NCBI RefSeq assembly: GCF_033118175.1 | Contig: NC_083701.1 | Location: forward strand, 9,505,501 to 9,569,500 | Source of the DNA: Dama dama | Taxonomy: Eukaryota; Chordata; Mammalia; Artiodactyla; Cervidae | Reading direction: 5' to 3' | Length of the DNA stretch: 64,000 nt | Shown: positions 1-56,743 of the stretch, piece by piece | Position numbering within the stretch: the first letter of the stretch is position 1 | Layout: every line of letters begins with the position of its first letter | Translations under genes and position numbers: made by a program | The notes under the pieces: generated by a model | Database searches by the model: none | Told to the model about the DNA's origin: nothing | The model's input: the letters and a program-made list of their open reading frames with translations, nothing else

Positions 1-1270
1 AAACAGGAGACAGAAGAGAAAATGAGCTTATATCTTGGCATGAGAAAGGATTCACTTTAAAAATAACCAGCTAAATTTTCTTCATTTGGTAAGCGCTTCA
101 CCCTCATTTCATTTCAATAAAAAAAAGAGAAAATTCAAATATGCAAAAGAGAAAAGGCAACCCGGGATTCCTCAACCCAAAGACAGCCACCGCCAACATC
201 TTGGTGTTGAGCCAAGAAAACTCTCTTGATGGCAGGGTTGATGAGACATGGAAACAGGCACCCCAGAGAGGAGGACTTTGGACATGGAAGCAGCCACCAT
301 CTGGGGTCAGTCGTGCGGCCCTGGCCCTGATGGAAGCAGGGAGCTCCAGCGATGACAGGCCCAGCCCCCGGCTGTGCTTTTGTGTAAGGGCCATGCCATC
401 AGCTGTCACCCCGCAGGAAAGTTATCTCTCCCCTCCCCCAACGTGGGGGCCAAGATGGCCACATAACCAAAGTGAGTTTTGAAGACCCTTTATCAAAAGG
501 GAAGCAGGAATGAACTAAAATCTAGTGTATCCAGGATGCCACTGTGTCCTCACTCCCTTTTTTCAAATCTTAACCCCAGTGGCAGTTCTGAGCTCCATAG
601 AGCTCAGGGCTTACAGTTCAATGGGTGAGGCAGACAAACAGGCAATGACATCATCAGCCTGATGGGCAATAAGACAGAGGGGACTCCAGGTAGCCATGGG
701 GCCCTAAGAGGGTGGGATGCTCCTACCTCCGCCTGTATCATAGAGTCTCCCAGGTGTCCTCTATACCCCCCGCACAGTGCTCAGTCCCGCATAAGTCCAG
801 CATCTGTCATTCCTCATAAGTATAATCTCCAGTAGTGCAGGGACCATTTCTTTCCCCAGGGCCCAGCCAGTGCAACTAGGGAGGTGCTCAGTGAATACTG
901 AACAGACAGATGCTGTTGAAAGAACACGTGTCCTGAGGGGTGTCTATACTGGGCACCAGCTGTCTTGGTCTGTCCAGTATCCCTTCTTTCCCTTGTCTGG
1001 TTCCTATAGCATCTTTCTTAGTCACCCCTACCCCAACCCATGGGTTTTAGTGGGGCTGCTAATCCCAAGCCCTGGAGGACGTGGAGGTACAGGATACAGT
1101 TTGGCCAACCAGATTCTCTTTCTCCCAGGGAAAGAGGTGATTAGAGGCAGGCTGTGACAGAGCCTGGAAGGAGGGCCACACTCATCCTGTGGCTGGGTCT
1201 CCCTACTCTGGTTGCCCAGCTCTTTCCTAGAGTCTCTGAGAAATCTTTTAGCTGAAGTTAGTCCAAGTAC
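1..1270. other. Intergenic, no gene recognised
   Basis: Single-copy-looking sequence with short open frames that show no conserved domain or codon pattern. An A-tract at 1274-1291 follows, then AT-rich sequence at 1310-1390 resembling an old antisense L1 3' end. Confidence 0.5.
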
Positions 1271-1493
1271 ATTAAAAAAAAAAAAAAAAAACCTAATATA
1301 GTCTTTTTTTCTTTAAAAATTTTAATTGAGATGAATTTCATAACATAAAATAAATCACATGAAGCCTCTTTCCAAATCACTATCTTTCTACTCCTTCAGT
1401 GCCGTCAGAGTCAAATTATATCAAGCCTGTCAGCTGCTCTGCCTTTCATCTTGTATCATGTCATTTTTGTTCTCCTCCACCTGAGGTTCCATG

Positions 1494-1706
1494 CGTACAT
1501 GCTCAGTCATGTCTGGCTCTTTGTGACCCCACGGGCTATAGCCCACCAGGTTCCTCTGTCCATGGGATTTCCCAGGCAAGAATACTGGAGTAGGTTTCCA
1601 ATTCCTCCTCCAGAGGATCTTTCCAACCCAGGGATCAGACCCACGTGTCCTGTGTGTTCTGCATTGGCAGGCAGATTCTTTACCACTGAACCACCTGGTA
1701 AGGCCA
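1494..1706 (-). mobile_element. Bov-tA/BovA2 SINE
   Basis: Carries the antisense SINE landmarks ctttgtgaccccacgggcta, ccaggcaagaatactggagt and ggcaggcagattctttacca. The flanks hold a short duplication, ttccatg at 1487-1493 and 1710-1716. Confidence 0.9.
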
Positions 1707-2029
1707 AGATTCCATGAGTCATCGTTAAAGTCATTCGTTTGCACTTATTTATGCTCCTTGTGCTTTCCTGGTAAAACCGCATCTTTGGTTACATCCAGGG
1801 CGACATCTGTTATGCATCTTTGCCCACACACTGAACATGACTTGAGAAAGACCAGGCAACCAGACCTTTCTTTAAATTCGTGATCACAACCCTTGAAGTG
1901 CATTTGGTGGTGCCCAGCAATCACCATACCACAGCCTGTGTACGGCTCTCCTACTCTACTGGGGACTATTTCATACCTTATCCTTTCCCTCATATCTTCA
2001 GGACATCTTTCTGAGTCTCATTCTTGGCT

Positions 2030-2640
2030 GATGTCCTTGCTTCCTATTTTGCTGAGAAAATAGAAACAATTATGAAGACACAGCTAACCATATCTATCCA
2101 CCTACCAGCATCTGTTCCTGCTCTCTTCCTTCCTGTTCTCTGGATGGAAAGTCCTTGCTGCTATCTAAGGCCAACTCACTGCTCATGCACTGAAACCCAC
2201 CCCCTCTTATCTATTCATAGAAATTGCTCCAGGAATTGTTCTCCCTTCTGCAGTAGCAGCCTTGATTATGCTATCATAACTCCTGCCTTAATTAAGCCTT
2301 TGATTGACTCCACACCCTTACAACTCTCTTCTTCCATTTCTCTGCTCCTAGTAGTAGAACAATTCCTTGGTAGGAGGAACAAGGACAATTCCTTGTCTTC
2401 TGTACTCATTTGTCTCTAATTCACCTCCTCCAAGTCTTTCTTGAACTCAATCAAGATTTCACTCTAACCATCCATCACAGCAGCCCCTGTCAAAGCTGCA
2501 AGGATCTTCAATGTTGCTAAATCCAGTGTAGGTCTCACTTGACTTGACCTATAGCAGCATTTCACATAGTCGCTCCCTCCTTCTTAAAGCACGTTTCTTA
2601 CTTGGCTTTACCTCCTACCTCACTGGTTTTGTGTCTCCCA
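2030..2640 (+). repeat. L2/CR1-type LINE relic
   Basis: Pyrimidine-rich decayed coding sequence. Near 2510-2640 a degraded reading of the CR1/L2 reverse transcriptase signature (DLSAAFDxxxH region, then SYLTG) can be followed with frameshifts. It appears to continue at about 3075-3460 after an inserted LTR-like block. Family assignment is approximate. Confidence 0.5.
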
Positions 2641-2641
2641 T

Positions 2642-3062
2642 TGAGGCAGTCTGAGCACATGTTGGAAGAGAATTTCCAGACACAGAGCATTTCAGAAGGC
2701 AGTGAATTTACTGAGAGCAAAGAGCAGAGATAATGTGGGCCCTGCGAGCACAGCAGGGTGACACCTCCTGACAGGCCAGGGAGAATTGACGCTTTTCGTG
2801 GGTTAGTAGCCAATTTTTATAACCTCAAGACAAAGAAAATTTCTGCCAGAAGGTTGGCGTTAGGTGATCAGTTAGGGTGCTATAGGGTGACTACTGAGGT
2901 GGGCATTCTTGCCTAATTTGGGGTCAAGAAGCTGGCTGGTGATGATCAGGGGGCCTTTTGGCAATGGTTACAAAGGGGTTCAGTCAGCTTTGGGGTGACC
3001 TTGATTCTGGGCTCTGCTTCTGTGGCCTTAGTACCAGGCTTCGCACCTGTGGCCTTGGGGCA
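2642..3062 (-). mobile_element. Probable ruminant ERV solo LTR
   Basis: A block of about 420 bp begins TGAGGCAG and ends GGGGCA, and splits the surrounding LINE relic. Its composition (agcacagcagggtgacacc, then agtagccaatttttataacc) resembles ruminant endogenous retroviral LTRs known to me. No gag, pol or env sequence is present and no clear target duplication was found, so boundaries and orientation are tentative. Confidence 0.45.
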
Positions 3063-3074
3063 GGACTCCACATC

Positions 3075-3460
3075 TCCTTTGCTAATTCTCCCACATACAC
3101 CAACTTTCAAATTTTAGAGTATCTTCGGCTTTGTCCCGGGACCTCTTCTGTGTCTAAACTCCTTTCCAGAGTGTCTCATCCATGCATGTGAGTGTAAACA
3201 CTGCTGCAAACCATGGCCTCTCCAACTCTGTCTCCAGCTGGGACCTCTGCTCCACATTCACATACTCACTTGACCTCTCATAATTTCCACCTGGATGTCT
3301 AAAGTATACCTCAATTTTAACATGTGCAGAACAGAGCTTCCGAATCCTACCTCCTCCAAATCTTCCCTATCCACTGACCTCACCGTGTCAGTTCATGGCA
3401 ATTCCATTTTTTGGCTTTCCTAGCAAAAAATTCAACAGTCCACCTTGACTCCGATATGAC
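3075..3460 (+). repeat. L2/CR1-type LINE relic, continuation
   Basis: Decayed LINE coding sequence (around ctccagctgggacctctgct and acctggatgtctaaagtata) of the same type as 2030-2640, resuming after the LTR-like insertion. Confidence 0.45.
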
Positions 3461-3464
3461 TTTG

Positions 3465-3690
3465 CTGGGGTTGATGTAATGATGTGTCACAAACTGGGAG
3501 GCTTAAAGGACAGAAAAATATCTCCTCTATTGCTCTCGAGGCTGGAAGTCCAGAATCAGAGTGTCAGTAGGCTCCGTTCCCTCTAAGGGCAGCGAGGGAA
3601 GGATCTGACCCATTTGTAGACAGTCATCTCATCCTTGGGTCTTCACATGGTCTCCCCTCTATGTGTGTCTATGTCCATCACATTGGGAAT
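3465..3690. repeat. Ancient interspersed repeat, family unassigned
   Basis: Contains the common mammalian motif acaaactgggaggcttaaag followed by ggctggaagtccagaatcag and a cttcacatggtctcc region. Related sequences occur near 6815-7145 and 39380-39520. I cannot name the family with certainty. Confidence 0.5.
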
Positions 3691-3699
3691 AAAAGCCTT

Positions 3700-4155
3700 A
3701 CAAGATCCTACATGGTTACCCCTACATGATTATCCTCCTTCCTACCCCTTAACCCTTGTTCTTCGCTCATCTGTTCCATCACACCAGTCACCTTTCTCTA
3801 TTCTTTTAGCAGGGCAGGGTTCTCGCCATCTGAGAGCTTTACCTCTTCTCTCTCCCTGGGAAAATTCTTCCCTGAGTTCTTCATGGAACTGACTCCTTCT
3901 CATATTCAGGTCTCTTCCCAAATGTGACCTAGGTGACTGCCCAAGTAGCCCTCCTCTGAACTCATTCCATCTTCCATTTTTCCTTCACAATCCATATTAT
4001 CATATCAACATGTCTTATGTAGTCTGTTTACTTGCTTCCTGTCTGTCTTCCCCTACGTGTATGTAAGTTTCCAAAGGGCCAAAACCTTTAAATCTCAGTC
4101 ATCACTGTATCCCCAGGCCAAGGAACTCAGTATATGCTTGTTAAAAGATAAATAA
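3700..4155 (+). repeat. L2 LINE 3' end relic
   Basis: L2 3'-region landmarks: caggtctcttcccaaatgtg, actgtatccccaggccaagg and a terminal taaataaataaatgag tail. Confidence 0.6.
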
Positions 4156-4258
4156 ATAAATGAGTTAATGGGACCATTTAATGCCCACCCAGATGAAAAA
4201 TTTTTACACCAACTACATCATATTCTTGAGACAATTATTTGAGTACACACAGGCACGC

Positions 4259-4279
4259 ACACACACACACACACACACA
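4259..4279. repeat. (AC)n microsatellite
   Basis: Uninterrupted AC dinucleotides, preceded by imperfect acacaggcacgc units. Confidence 0.9.
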
Positions 4280-6230
4280 TTCAGGTAGGCAAGAGGAGAC
4301 AGAGCAAATAAAAGATTATATTAAGATCAGAATTTGGAATAGACAGTGGTCAGTCCTCTGTTCATGTAACCAAAGCCTTTGAACATATTCTTTTCTCTAA
4401 GCTGAAATGGGAAGCTATAAATTCTAGAAGATTTTGTGGGCAAGGCCTCTTTCTGCCTTAGGACAAATGGTGCCTATGTGATAAGGAAGGTGAGATCATT
4501 TCTAGCAGCTGCCACCCAACTTGAAAAGGGTTGATTGATATGACAAAGTCTTTTCAAAGATCATACATCAAAGAAGATGACTGACAGTGAAGTAAACATT
4601 TTAGAACTAGAGTAATTAGAAATATATTAGCAATTAAAATAAACTTATTATCATTAGCAAAATTGGCAGTTACTTGCAGTTTCCCCAGGGGCCTCATTTC
4701 AAATTTATCCTTGTAGATTATATTGAGGCAGGATTAATGTTTTTTGGGATGCAATTTTAATTTTAGTGGATTTCATTTTTTTCATATCCCTGTCCATAGC
4801 TAATAGAGCTCAATGGTTCTCAAATAAAGGTCTTATTGATCTTGGGGCTTCTATGAACTGAACCCAGGTGTGCTAACACCAAACTGAACAAAGCTGTTGT
4901 TTACCCAGTTCTCAGAGAAAATTAAATATTTTATTTAATCAATAGTTTATTAAAATAATATTAATAAATTTATTAATAAAATAAAATTAATAAAACCCAA
5001 AATTTTATATTTTCCTCTGCTATACAATTTTTTAGGCCTTCACCCCCTGCTACTGCAAGTCTTCTAGGAGGTACTAGAAAATGACAGAACTCCTGAGCTT
5101 GAAGGAAATAAATAAACTAATCAGGGAAAAACCTTGGTCACCAGCCTTCTGAGATCAATGTATCTTTCTTCTACGGACATATATATTGATGGTTTGGACT
5201 CTTTGGATGGTAACAGAGGCAGGATTGAACCCTCTATCTTCTTTATCTTTTGGTTTCTGTTCATTATCCCAATTAGTGGAAGGGTATCTATTAGCATCAT
5301 AATCATCAAAATTGTATCAGTTAGGGTTCTTTGTTGACAGTCATGAAAACTGACCCTGGCAATAGAACAAAAGGGTAGTGTGGGTAACTCTGGCTTCTAT
5401 ATCAGGAACCTGGCACCTGGAATTGCCCTCCAACAAGATCCAGAAGAATAAATATGGAGACAAAATAAATGTCCACTTCAAACATAAGGTTAGGAGAGAC
5501 AGTCAATGTGAGCAAGATTGTGAGCAAGATCTACTCTGTGTTAGAGATGCTTTACTCGAAAGAATCTGGAAGACTTAGTCTCCTCCCACTGAGGCTGGAG
5601 AGGGTCCAGAAACAACTAATGTCCATGGGGCATGGCAGGATGGAGCTGGGAGGCAGTGGAGAAAGATTGGGCTGAGGGGCAAGTAAGGAAACATTTCAGG
5701 AGATCAGAAAGGGAGAGGGTATGCCAATGACCATCCAAGAAGGGCCAGCCTCATGGGAAATGAAGAAAATATTTTATTCTATCTTTCAGACTCTGAGCTC
5801 AATTGTGACCTGCCACTAGTAAGACCGTGCTCTTCACGGCAATGACTAGCTGAGTCTGAACCCTTTCCCGTGGGTGCTGTAGGATGTAATAGAAGGATTA
5901 CCCAAACAGCTGTATACTCATCTGCTCTGACAGTGAAGGGTTTCAGTTTAATTAATGGGCTTTAAAGCACACATCAATGTTTTATACTGCTTTCCTTTTT
6001 AGGTGAGAATTAATTATTGGTCTAGTTAAGCAGGAAGAGAACTCAGGTGTGGAATTTTAGACTCTGGAGACCACCTAATGGGACTGAGGAAGGTGGGCTG
6101 ATCTGGGCACAAAGAGGATGGACGGCACACAGTCTTGGAGGAGTCAGGGGGAGACTTGAGCTCTGTGGTGGGAGTTTCCCACGGGCTGGGCCTCTAAGAG
6201 CAAACAGAATCAAACGCTGGTTTTTTTGCC
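4280..6230. other. Intergenic, AT-rich, no gene recognised
   Basis: Contains a low-complexity AT stretch at about 4920-5000 (repeated attaataaa-like units). No coding or RNA gene signal was seen. Confidence 0.5.
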
Positions 6231-6231
6231 C

Positions 6232-6447
6232 AGACTTACCGATGGCTCAGTGGTAAAGAATTCACCTGCAATGCAGGAGATGAAAGAGACACAGGTTCAG
6301 TCCCTGGGTCAGGAAGATCTCCTGGAAAAGGAAATGGCAACCCATTTCAGTATTCTTGCTTGGGAAATCCCATGGACAGAGGAGCCTGGCGGGCCACAGT
6401 CCATACGATTGCAAAGAGTCAGACATGACTGAGCACATGAGCAGCAC
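6232..6447 (+). mobile_element. BovA2/Bov-tA SINE
   Basis: Sense SINE landmarks: atggctcagtggtaaagaat, acaggttcagtccctgggtc, aatcccatggacagaggagc and gcaaagagtcagacatgact. Confidence 0.93.
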
Positions 6448-7315
6448 AGACAACCTACTGAATTGTCTCAGTTTGTATCAGATTAGTTCTCAAGAACACT
6501 GAAACCTACTTTAAAGAGAAAAAGCCTCAGAGGACTGAAGCTGCTCAAATGATGCTTAGAAACCACTGAGCCCGGATTCCTGCCTAAATGAGGCATCTTC
6601 TACAGAATTCTGCACAGATCAATCAAACATATTCTGATCAAGTAAACGCAACTAACAAACTGCATTTATTTGGACATCATTAAACCATTCCAAAAACATG
6701 CAGTGGAAGGGGCCTCTCCACCCTTTGAATCCAGGTGTGTTTCCCCCCACTTTGACTGATAAGAGTACAAGGGAAGAGACTTGTCCACATCCCACAGCAG
6801 TCATGACCACCGTTTCAGTTGTCTCCTGCTGTATGAAAACTACTCTCAAAGTTATCTCATGATTTTGTGGGTGAGGAATTCATGCAGGGATCAGCTGGGT
6901 GATTCTCCCGTACCATGTGGCATTGACAGAGAGCAGTCACTCAGTTACAGTCAGAGATGGATGGGCTGACTTACAAGGTCCAAGACAGCATCACTCAATA
7001 TCTGCCATGTGGACAGGGAGAGCTGAAAGGCTGGGGCTTGGCTGGTGGGGATACCTATTCTTGGCTTCTCAAGCATGATGGCCTTGGGGTAGTCAGACTT
7101 CTTATGGGACAGCTTAGGACGCCATAAGCCAGTGTTTGGCAAAGTGGAAGCTTCATAGATTTTTATGAACTAACTCTGCAAATCACATAGCACCTCTTTC
7201 TCTGTACCCTACTGGTTCAAGTGGGCAGAGCATGCCCAGATTCAAGGTGAGGGGCATTGACACTGCCTTTCAGTGGGAGGAATGTAGACTAATTTCTACC
7301 CATCCATGTGTGCCT

Positions 7316-7524
7316 TATTGATGAGTCATCTCTAACTCTTTGTGACCCCATGGACTGCAGCCCACCAGGCTCCTCTGTCCAGGGGAATTTTCAGGTGAGA
7401 ATACTGGAGTGGGTTGCCATTTCCTCCTCCAGGGGATCTTCCTGACTCAGAGATTGAACCTGCATCTCCTTTGTCTCCTGCATTGCAGGCAGATTCTTTA
7501 CCTGTTGAGCCGTTGGGGAAGACC
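7316..7524 (-). mobile_element. BovA2/Bov-tA SINE
   Basis: Antisense SINE landmarks ctttgtgaccccatggactg, aatactggagtgggttgcca and attgcaggcagattctttac. Confidence 0.92.
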
Positions 7525-8499
7525 AATTTCTATTCATGTATGTTTAAATCTTTCCATCCACCAGTGGGAAATTCTGGATTAAAGAAGGAAGAAAGGAAGA
7601 ACTTGAAACTGTAAGTGCTGGTAAGCATGGAAGATTGGTTTACTTGTTATAAAGCTGCAATGAGGAAATTCTTCAGAAGGAAAATTAGTGCAAAGTTAAT
7701 TAATGCAATGGAGTTGTAACCAAAGTATTAGTTACACATCATAAAAATACTGAATTATATAATAAGAACCCAATAACTTTCTAGGTCAATATCCTTGGAA
7801 TTTAGCCAGCACAAAAGAAGTAGGAGGCCTGTTTTGCTGTTACCGGAATTTTTTAAAACTCTCTTTAAAATTTATTTCTACTTAAATATAGAATATGTTG
7901 CAGCAGTTTTCTCAGGAAGTCCCGCTCATCTTGTTACACTTCCAAGAGCCAAAGAAACAAGTCTATTTTGAATAATGGTTTGCATAAGTAGACACATACC
8001 AAGGCTTTTTAAACTACCACGTTCAGTTGGAATGAAATGAACTTGACTTCACTTGGAGCTGTCACACTGTGATTTATTTCCCAATTTCCCTTCCCATCAG
8101 TGAACTGTAACAATGGGAGCACACTGTACACCTGTCCTGCGTGGCCCATGGGTCCTCTGATTCTAAGAAACACAGCGTCTTGTGATGCTGGGTGGAGAAA
8201 GGACACCGCATAACCACCCCAGCCTGGTCCATAACAAATTATGAAGTAAATATTCCTGGTTTCCCTGTTTTATCAGCCACATCTCTTCTCTAGTCCACCA
8301 GAATGTCAAAAAGTCTAAGACCTTCCTCTTATCAGAAGGATCGCTTACCCTAGATTTCCATAAAAACGTACCAAGATGAAGAAGTTGTCTCAGAGTATGG
8401 GGCACCTTACCTTACCTGAGTAGCCTGCTCGATCCCCTAAATACTGAGTCGGCTGTTGTTTTTTTTATTTTTTTATTTTAAGTCTCTTTCACTCACTTA

Positions 8500-8640
8500 A
8501 ATTATTTCATTAAAGCTTCACAATGATCCTTGGAGGTTACTATCAGTCCTCATCTAACAGGTGGAAATTAAGGTTAACAAATTTTAAGGTCACACCTCTG
8601 GGAAACTGGAGTGTGGGCCGATTCCAGGGTGGAAGGCCTT
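8500..8640 (-). repeat. MIR SINE relic
   Basis: Decayed MIR core in reverse orientation: ctcatctaacaggtggaaat, then aaggtcacacctctgggaaa. Confidence 0.5.
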
Positions 8641-8917
8641 AAATCAAATACAAAGAGAAAATAGCAAAGGGCAGGCCAAGGGGACTCAGAAGGCAGCTCC
8701 CCTCAGGAAACAGAGCGTCCTGTGACTCTGTTTAGTTTGGCCAGCTGATGTGGGGTCAGGGAAGCAGTCTGCCGAGGTGGAGGGTGGGGCCGTGGAGGAG
8801 GACTAGGTCTGGGTTGCGGGGCACCCGGGTCTTCTCTGCGGTAGACCCTCCTCCCAGCCCCTCCAGAGTCGGGAAACGCGGCCCCGCCTGGCCCCGCGCG
8901 GCCTCCGTAGAGTCCCC

Positions 8918-8931
8918 GTTGCCATGGCTCC
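8918..8931 (+). promoter_or_regulatory. RFX-type X-box, ciliary promoter element
   Basis: The sequence GTTGCCATGGCTCC matches the RFX X-box consensus (GTTGCC, 1-3 nt spacer, GGCAAC): the left half-site is perfect and the right half reads GGCTCC. It starts 110 bp and ends 97 bp upstream of the DNAAF11 start codon, within the CpG island. RFX factors, often with FOXJ1, control ciliary and dynein-assembly genes, so the position and target fit. Binding is inferred. Confidence 0.7.
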
Positions 8932-9027
8932 CGGGTTCGGACGCGCGGAGGAGAGATTGCAAGGAGGCCGGGGAGTCCTGGCGGGTCCTGGTGGAGTTTC
9001 CCGGGCCCGCGACCCTCGAGGGGCGAC

Positions 9028-53943
<44,916 letters not shown>

Positions 53944-54429
53944 GTAGGCAGCGTCACAGTGATCCATCTCACGTCTGGAGATGTTTGTCCCTGAAGGAAC
54001 CTGACCTACTAGGGCTCCTGATGACTTCTGCTCAAGGTCCTTTTGGCTGAGATAGCCAGAAAATCTCCTCACTCCAGGTAAGGTAGGAGAACAAAGGTCT
54101 GTGAGAACAAAGAGCTGAAACCGGCTGACTCCTCCTTTCAGCGGTTCTTGTCTCTGCAGCCTTCAGTCTAGAATGGGGATAGAGTTGGGGGATGTAAATC
54201 ACAGGAGCCACTGACCATGTCTGTCACACGGTACTTTCCTTACAAATAAGTAAGGATCAGTACTTTCCTTACAAATAACTTTGAGAGGATATGTATTGGC
54301 CTACCTGACATAGGCCTTGGGTCCCTAAAAATTTTTTTAAAAATGTGACTGAATTCCAGATATTGAGCTTACTGGTTTTGTGACTTTGGGCCACTTAGTA
54401 ACCTAACTCTGGGCCTCTATTTCCTAACA

Positions 54430-54640
54430 TTGCTCTTAAGAAAGATAATGATGCTAGGAAAGATTGAAGGCAAAAGGAGAAGGGGGCGTCAGAGAATGAG
54501 ATGGTTAGAGAGCATCACTAACTCAATGGACAGGAATTTGTGCAAACTCTGGGAGACAGTGGAGGACAGAGGAGCCTGGCATGCTGCAGTCATAGTATCA
54601 CAAAGAGTCAGACATGCCTTAGTGACTGAATAACAACAAC
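54430..54640 (+). mobile_element. BovB 3'-end fragment, sense
   Basis: taggaaagattgaaggcaaa, gagaatgagatggttagaga, then aacaacaacaaag. The plus frame has the BovB GRQRMRWLESITNSM-type motif. Confidence 0.88.
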
Positions 54641-54804
54641 AAAGAAAGATAACACACATAAAATTCATAGCACTGTGAGCACTCAGTGAATATTGGTGTC
54701 ATCATTATTATTTTTTTGTATTATTTTTATGAAACAGACTAGATAGTATTTTAACTAAAACTCTTTTTTTGTCTTTTGTTTGAAAGGAGAAGTGTTGTAT
54801 ATGT

Positions 54805-55160
54805 ATTTTTTCCAATTTTTTTAATTTGAAGTATAGTTGATTTATAATATTGCACTAGTTTCAGGTATAGAGCATTGATTCAGGTTTTTTCTTTTTTTTT
54901 TTTTGAAAATTACTTTCTATTATAGGTTTTACAAAATGCTGAATATGACTCTGTGCTTTATAGTAAATCCCTGTTGCTTGTCTATTTTATGTATAGTAGT
55001 TTGTATCTGTTAATGATATCCTCCTAATTTGTCCTTCCTCCTCCCTCTTCTGCTAAATGGCAGTTAGAGAGAAACAAACACTATATGATATCACTTACAT
55101 ATATAGAGTCTTGAAAAAAAAAAGCAAAGGAATCTATATACAAAACAGGAACAGACATAG
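54805..55160 (-). mobile_element. L1 3' end with 5' inversion
   Basis: 54805-55062 is antisense L1MA-type 3' end (agtatagttgatttataata, ctaatttgtccttcctcctc). From about 55066 to 55160 the sequence is sense L1 (gagaaacaaacactatatga, aaaacaggaacagacataga). The switch of orientation suggests twin priming. Confidence 0.7.
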
Positions 55161-55824
55161 AGAACAGAAGTATGTGTCCTTTAGATATGGCTGACTTCTG
55201 AAGACTGACAGCTTCCCCTCACCTGGCTTTCAGACTCCTTAACCTTGATCTCAGAGCTGAATGTCTGAGACAGAAGCTCTTTAGAAGCTAGAACAGGTTC
55301 AACAGGGACAGATGACAACCCTGAAAGAACTTAAGGAAATTAAACTTAAAATCATTTGTCTGTACAGAAAATTTTGATTCCTCAATACAGACTCTGTGAA
55401 TGAGTTAGGATGTTTCATGCTGCAAGCTGCAGGAAACCCCAAACAAAACTGGCTTTCGCCATAAAGAAGCATTCCTACATATGGAAGGTAGAGAGGGTTC
55501 AGGCAAGGGAAGGTTAAGGCCCTTTCTGATGTAGCTTTGTCTTCAAGCCAGCTTCCTTCCTGACCTGAGCACTAGCAGTAACTAAGGTGACATGATTTCT
55601 TGTTCTTACCTTGCCTGAAGATAGAGAATCAGAGAAGGACACAGAGAAAGGCCCTCTCCTATCACCATGGAATAAAAACTCCACTGATTTGGTCAATTTA
55701 GCTGAAGAGTCCAACAAATCTTGATGAGCTTGACTGTGGACAGTGGAACATCTCTGATCAAAGAGATGGTCATCCTTTCTTCATTCCTATTATTTTATGT
55801 TTGGTTACTATTATCTCATGCCAT

Positions 55825-56033
55825 GGGCTTCCCTGGTGGCTCAGTGGTAAAGAATCCGCCTGCCAATGCAGGAGACATGGGTTTGATCCCTGGGTCGGGA
55901 AGATCCCCTGGAAAAAAAATGGCAGCCCACTCCAATATTCTTGCTTGGGAAACCCCATGGACAGAGGAGCCTGGCAGGCTACAGTCCATGGGGTCACAAA
56001 AGAGTTAGACACTACTTAGCTACTTAACAACAA
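55825..56033 (+). mobile_element. BovA2 SINE
   Basis: gggcttccctggtggctcag, gatccctgggtcgggaagat, cagtccatggggtcacaaaa, then an aacaacaaag tail. Confidence 0.94.
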
Positions 56034-56743
56034 AGACAGTCTCCTGCCTTGAGCTGAGGGTGGGGACAGCTTTGCTCCAGTCACTCAAGTTTCACAGTGG
56101 GAAGAGGAGGTTCTTTTGAGGAAGAAAAGGGACCTGGGGGGCACGGAGATTATAAACTTGATTAATCAATAAGGTTTCTATAATGATTTACTAATCCTTC
56201 ATTATCCCAAAGCCAGTTTTGTAACAGATTGATTCTGAGTAATCAATTACATATTTTTACTCTGAGGCCGTAAAACAGCAAATACAATTTGTTGTCAAGC
56301 AATAAGACAACAAACACGACTGTAAGAATCTCATTGTCCTTGTTGACAACAACAAATGAAGGAAACGCTTCTGTGCTGATTAGAATATCCTGTAGGGAAA
56401 TCTAAGAGATAACTCGATTACTTTGGTGTTTCGACAGAGACATTTGAATGACACTGTGATCAGCACTCTTCTTTCTTTTTTGTTTTTTTTTTTTTTTTTT
56501 GGAAATTTCCATTGTGAGGAGCCACAGGTTAAAAGGTAATCGCTGGTTTCCTAAAAGGAAATCAAGATGTGCAATTTGTGTACCTTTTACAGGGTGCCAG
56601 GCCATTGATCAGAAGACCTCTGCTCTCTTTTCCCATCAATCTTTTATATAAATACAGCATTCTATTTCCATTATCCTTGTTTTTATATCTGTTTAAATTT
56701 TTCAGGTTAAATATGTATGCAAAGCATAAAAAATGGCTTATTA

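Noticed and set aside
53944..53994. Stop codon after exon 10 as the true C-terminus
   Set aside because: It follows a normal gtaggc donor and the read-through does not resemble the known C-terminal tail.
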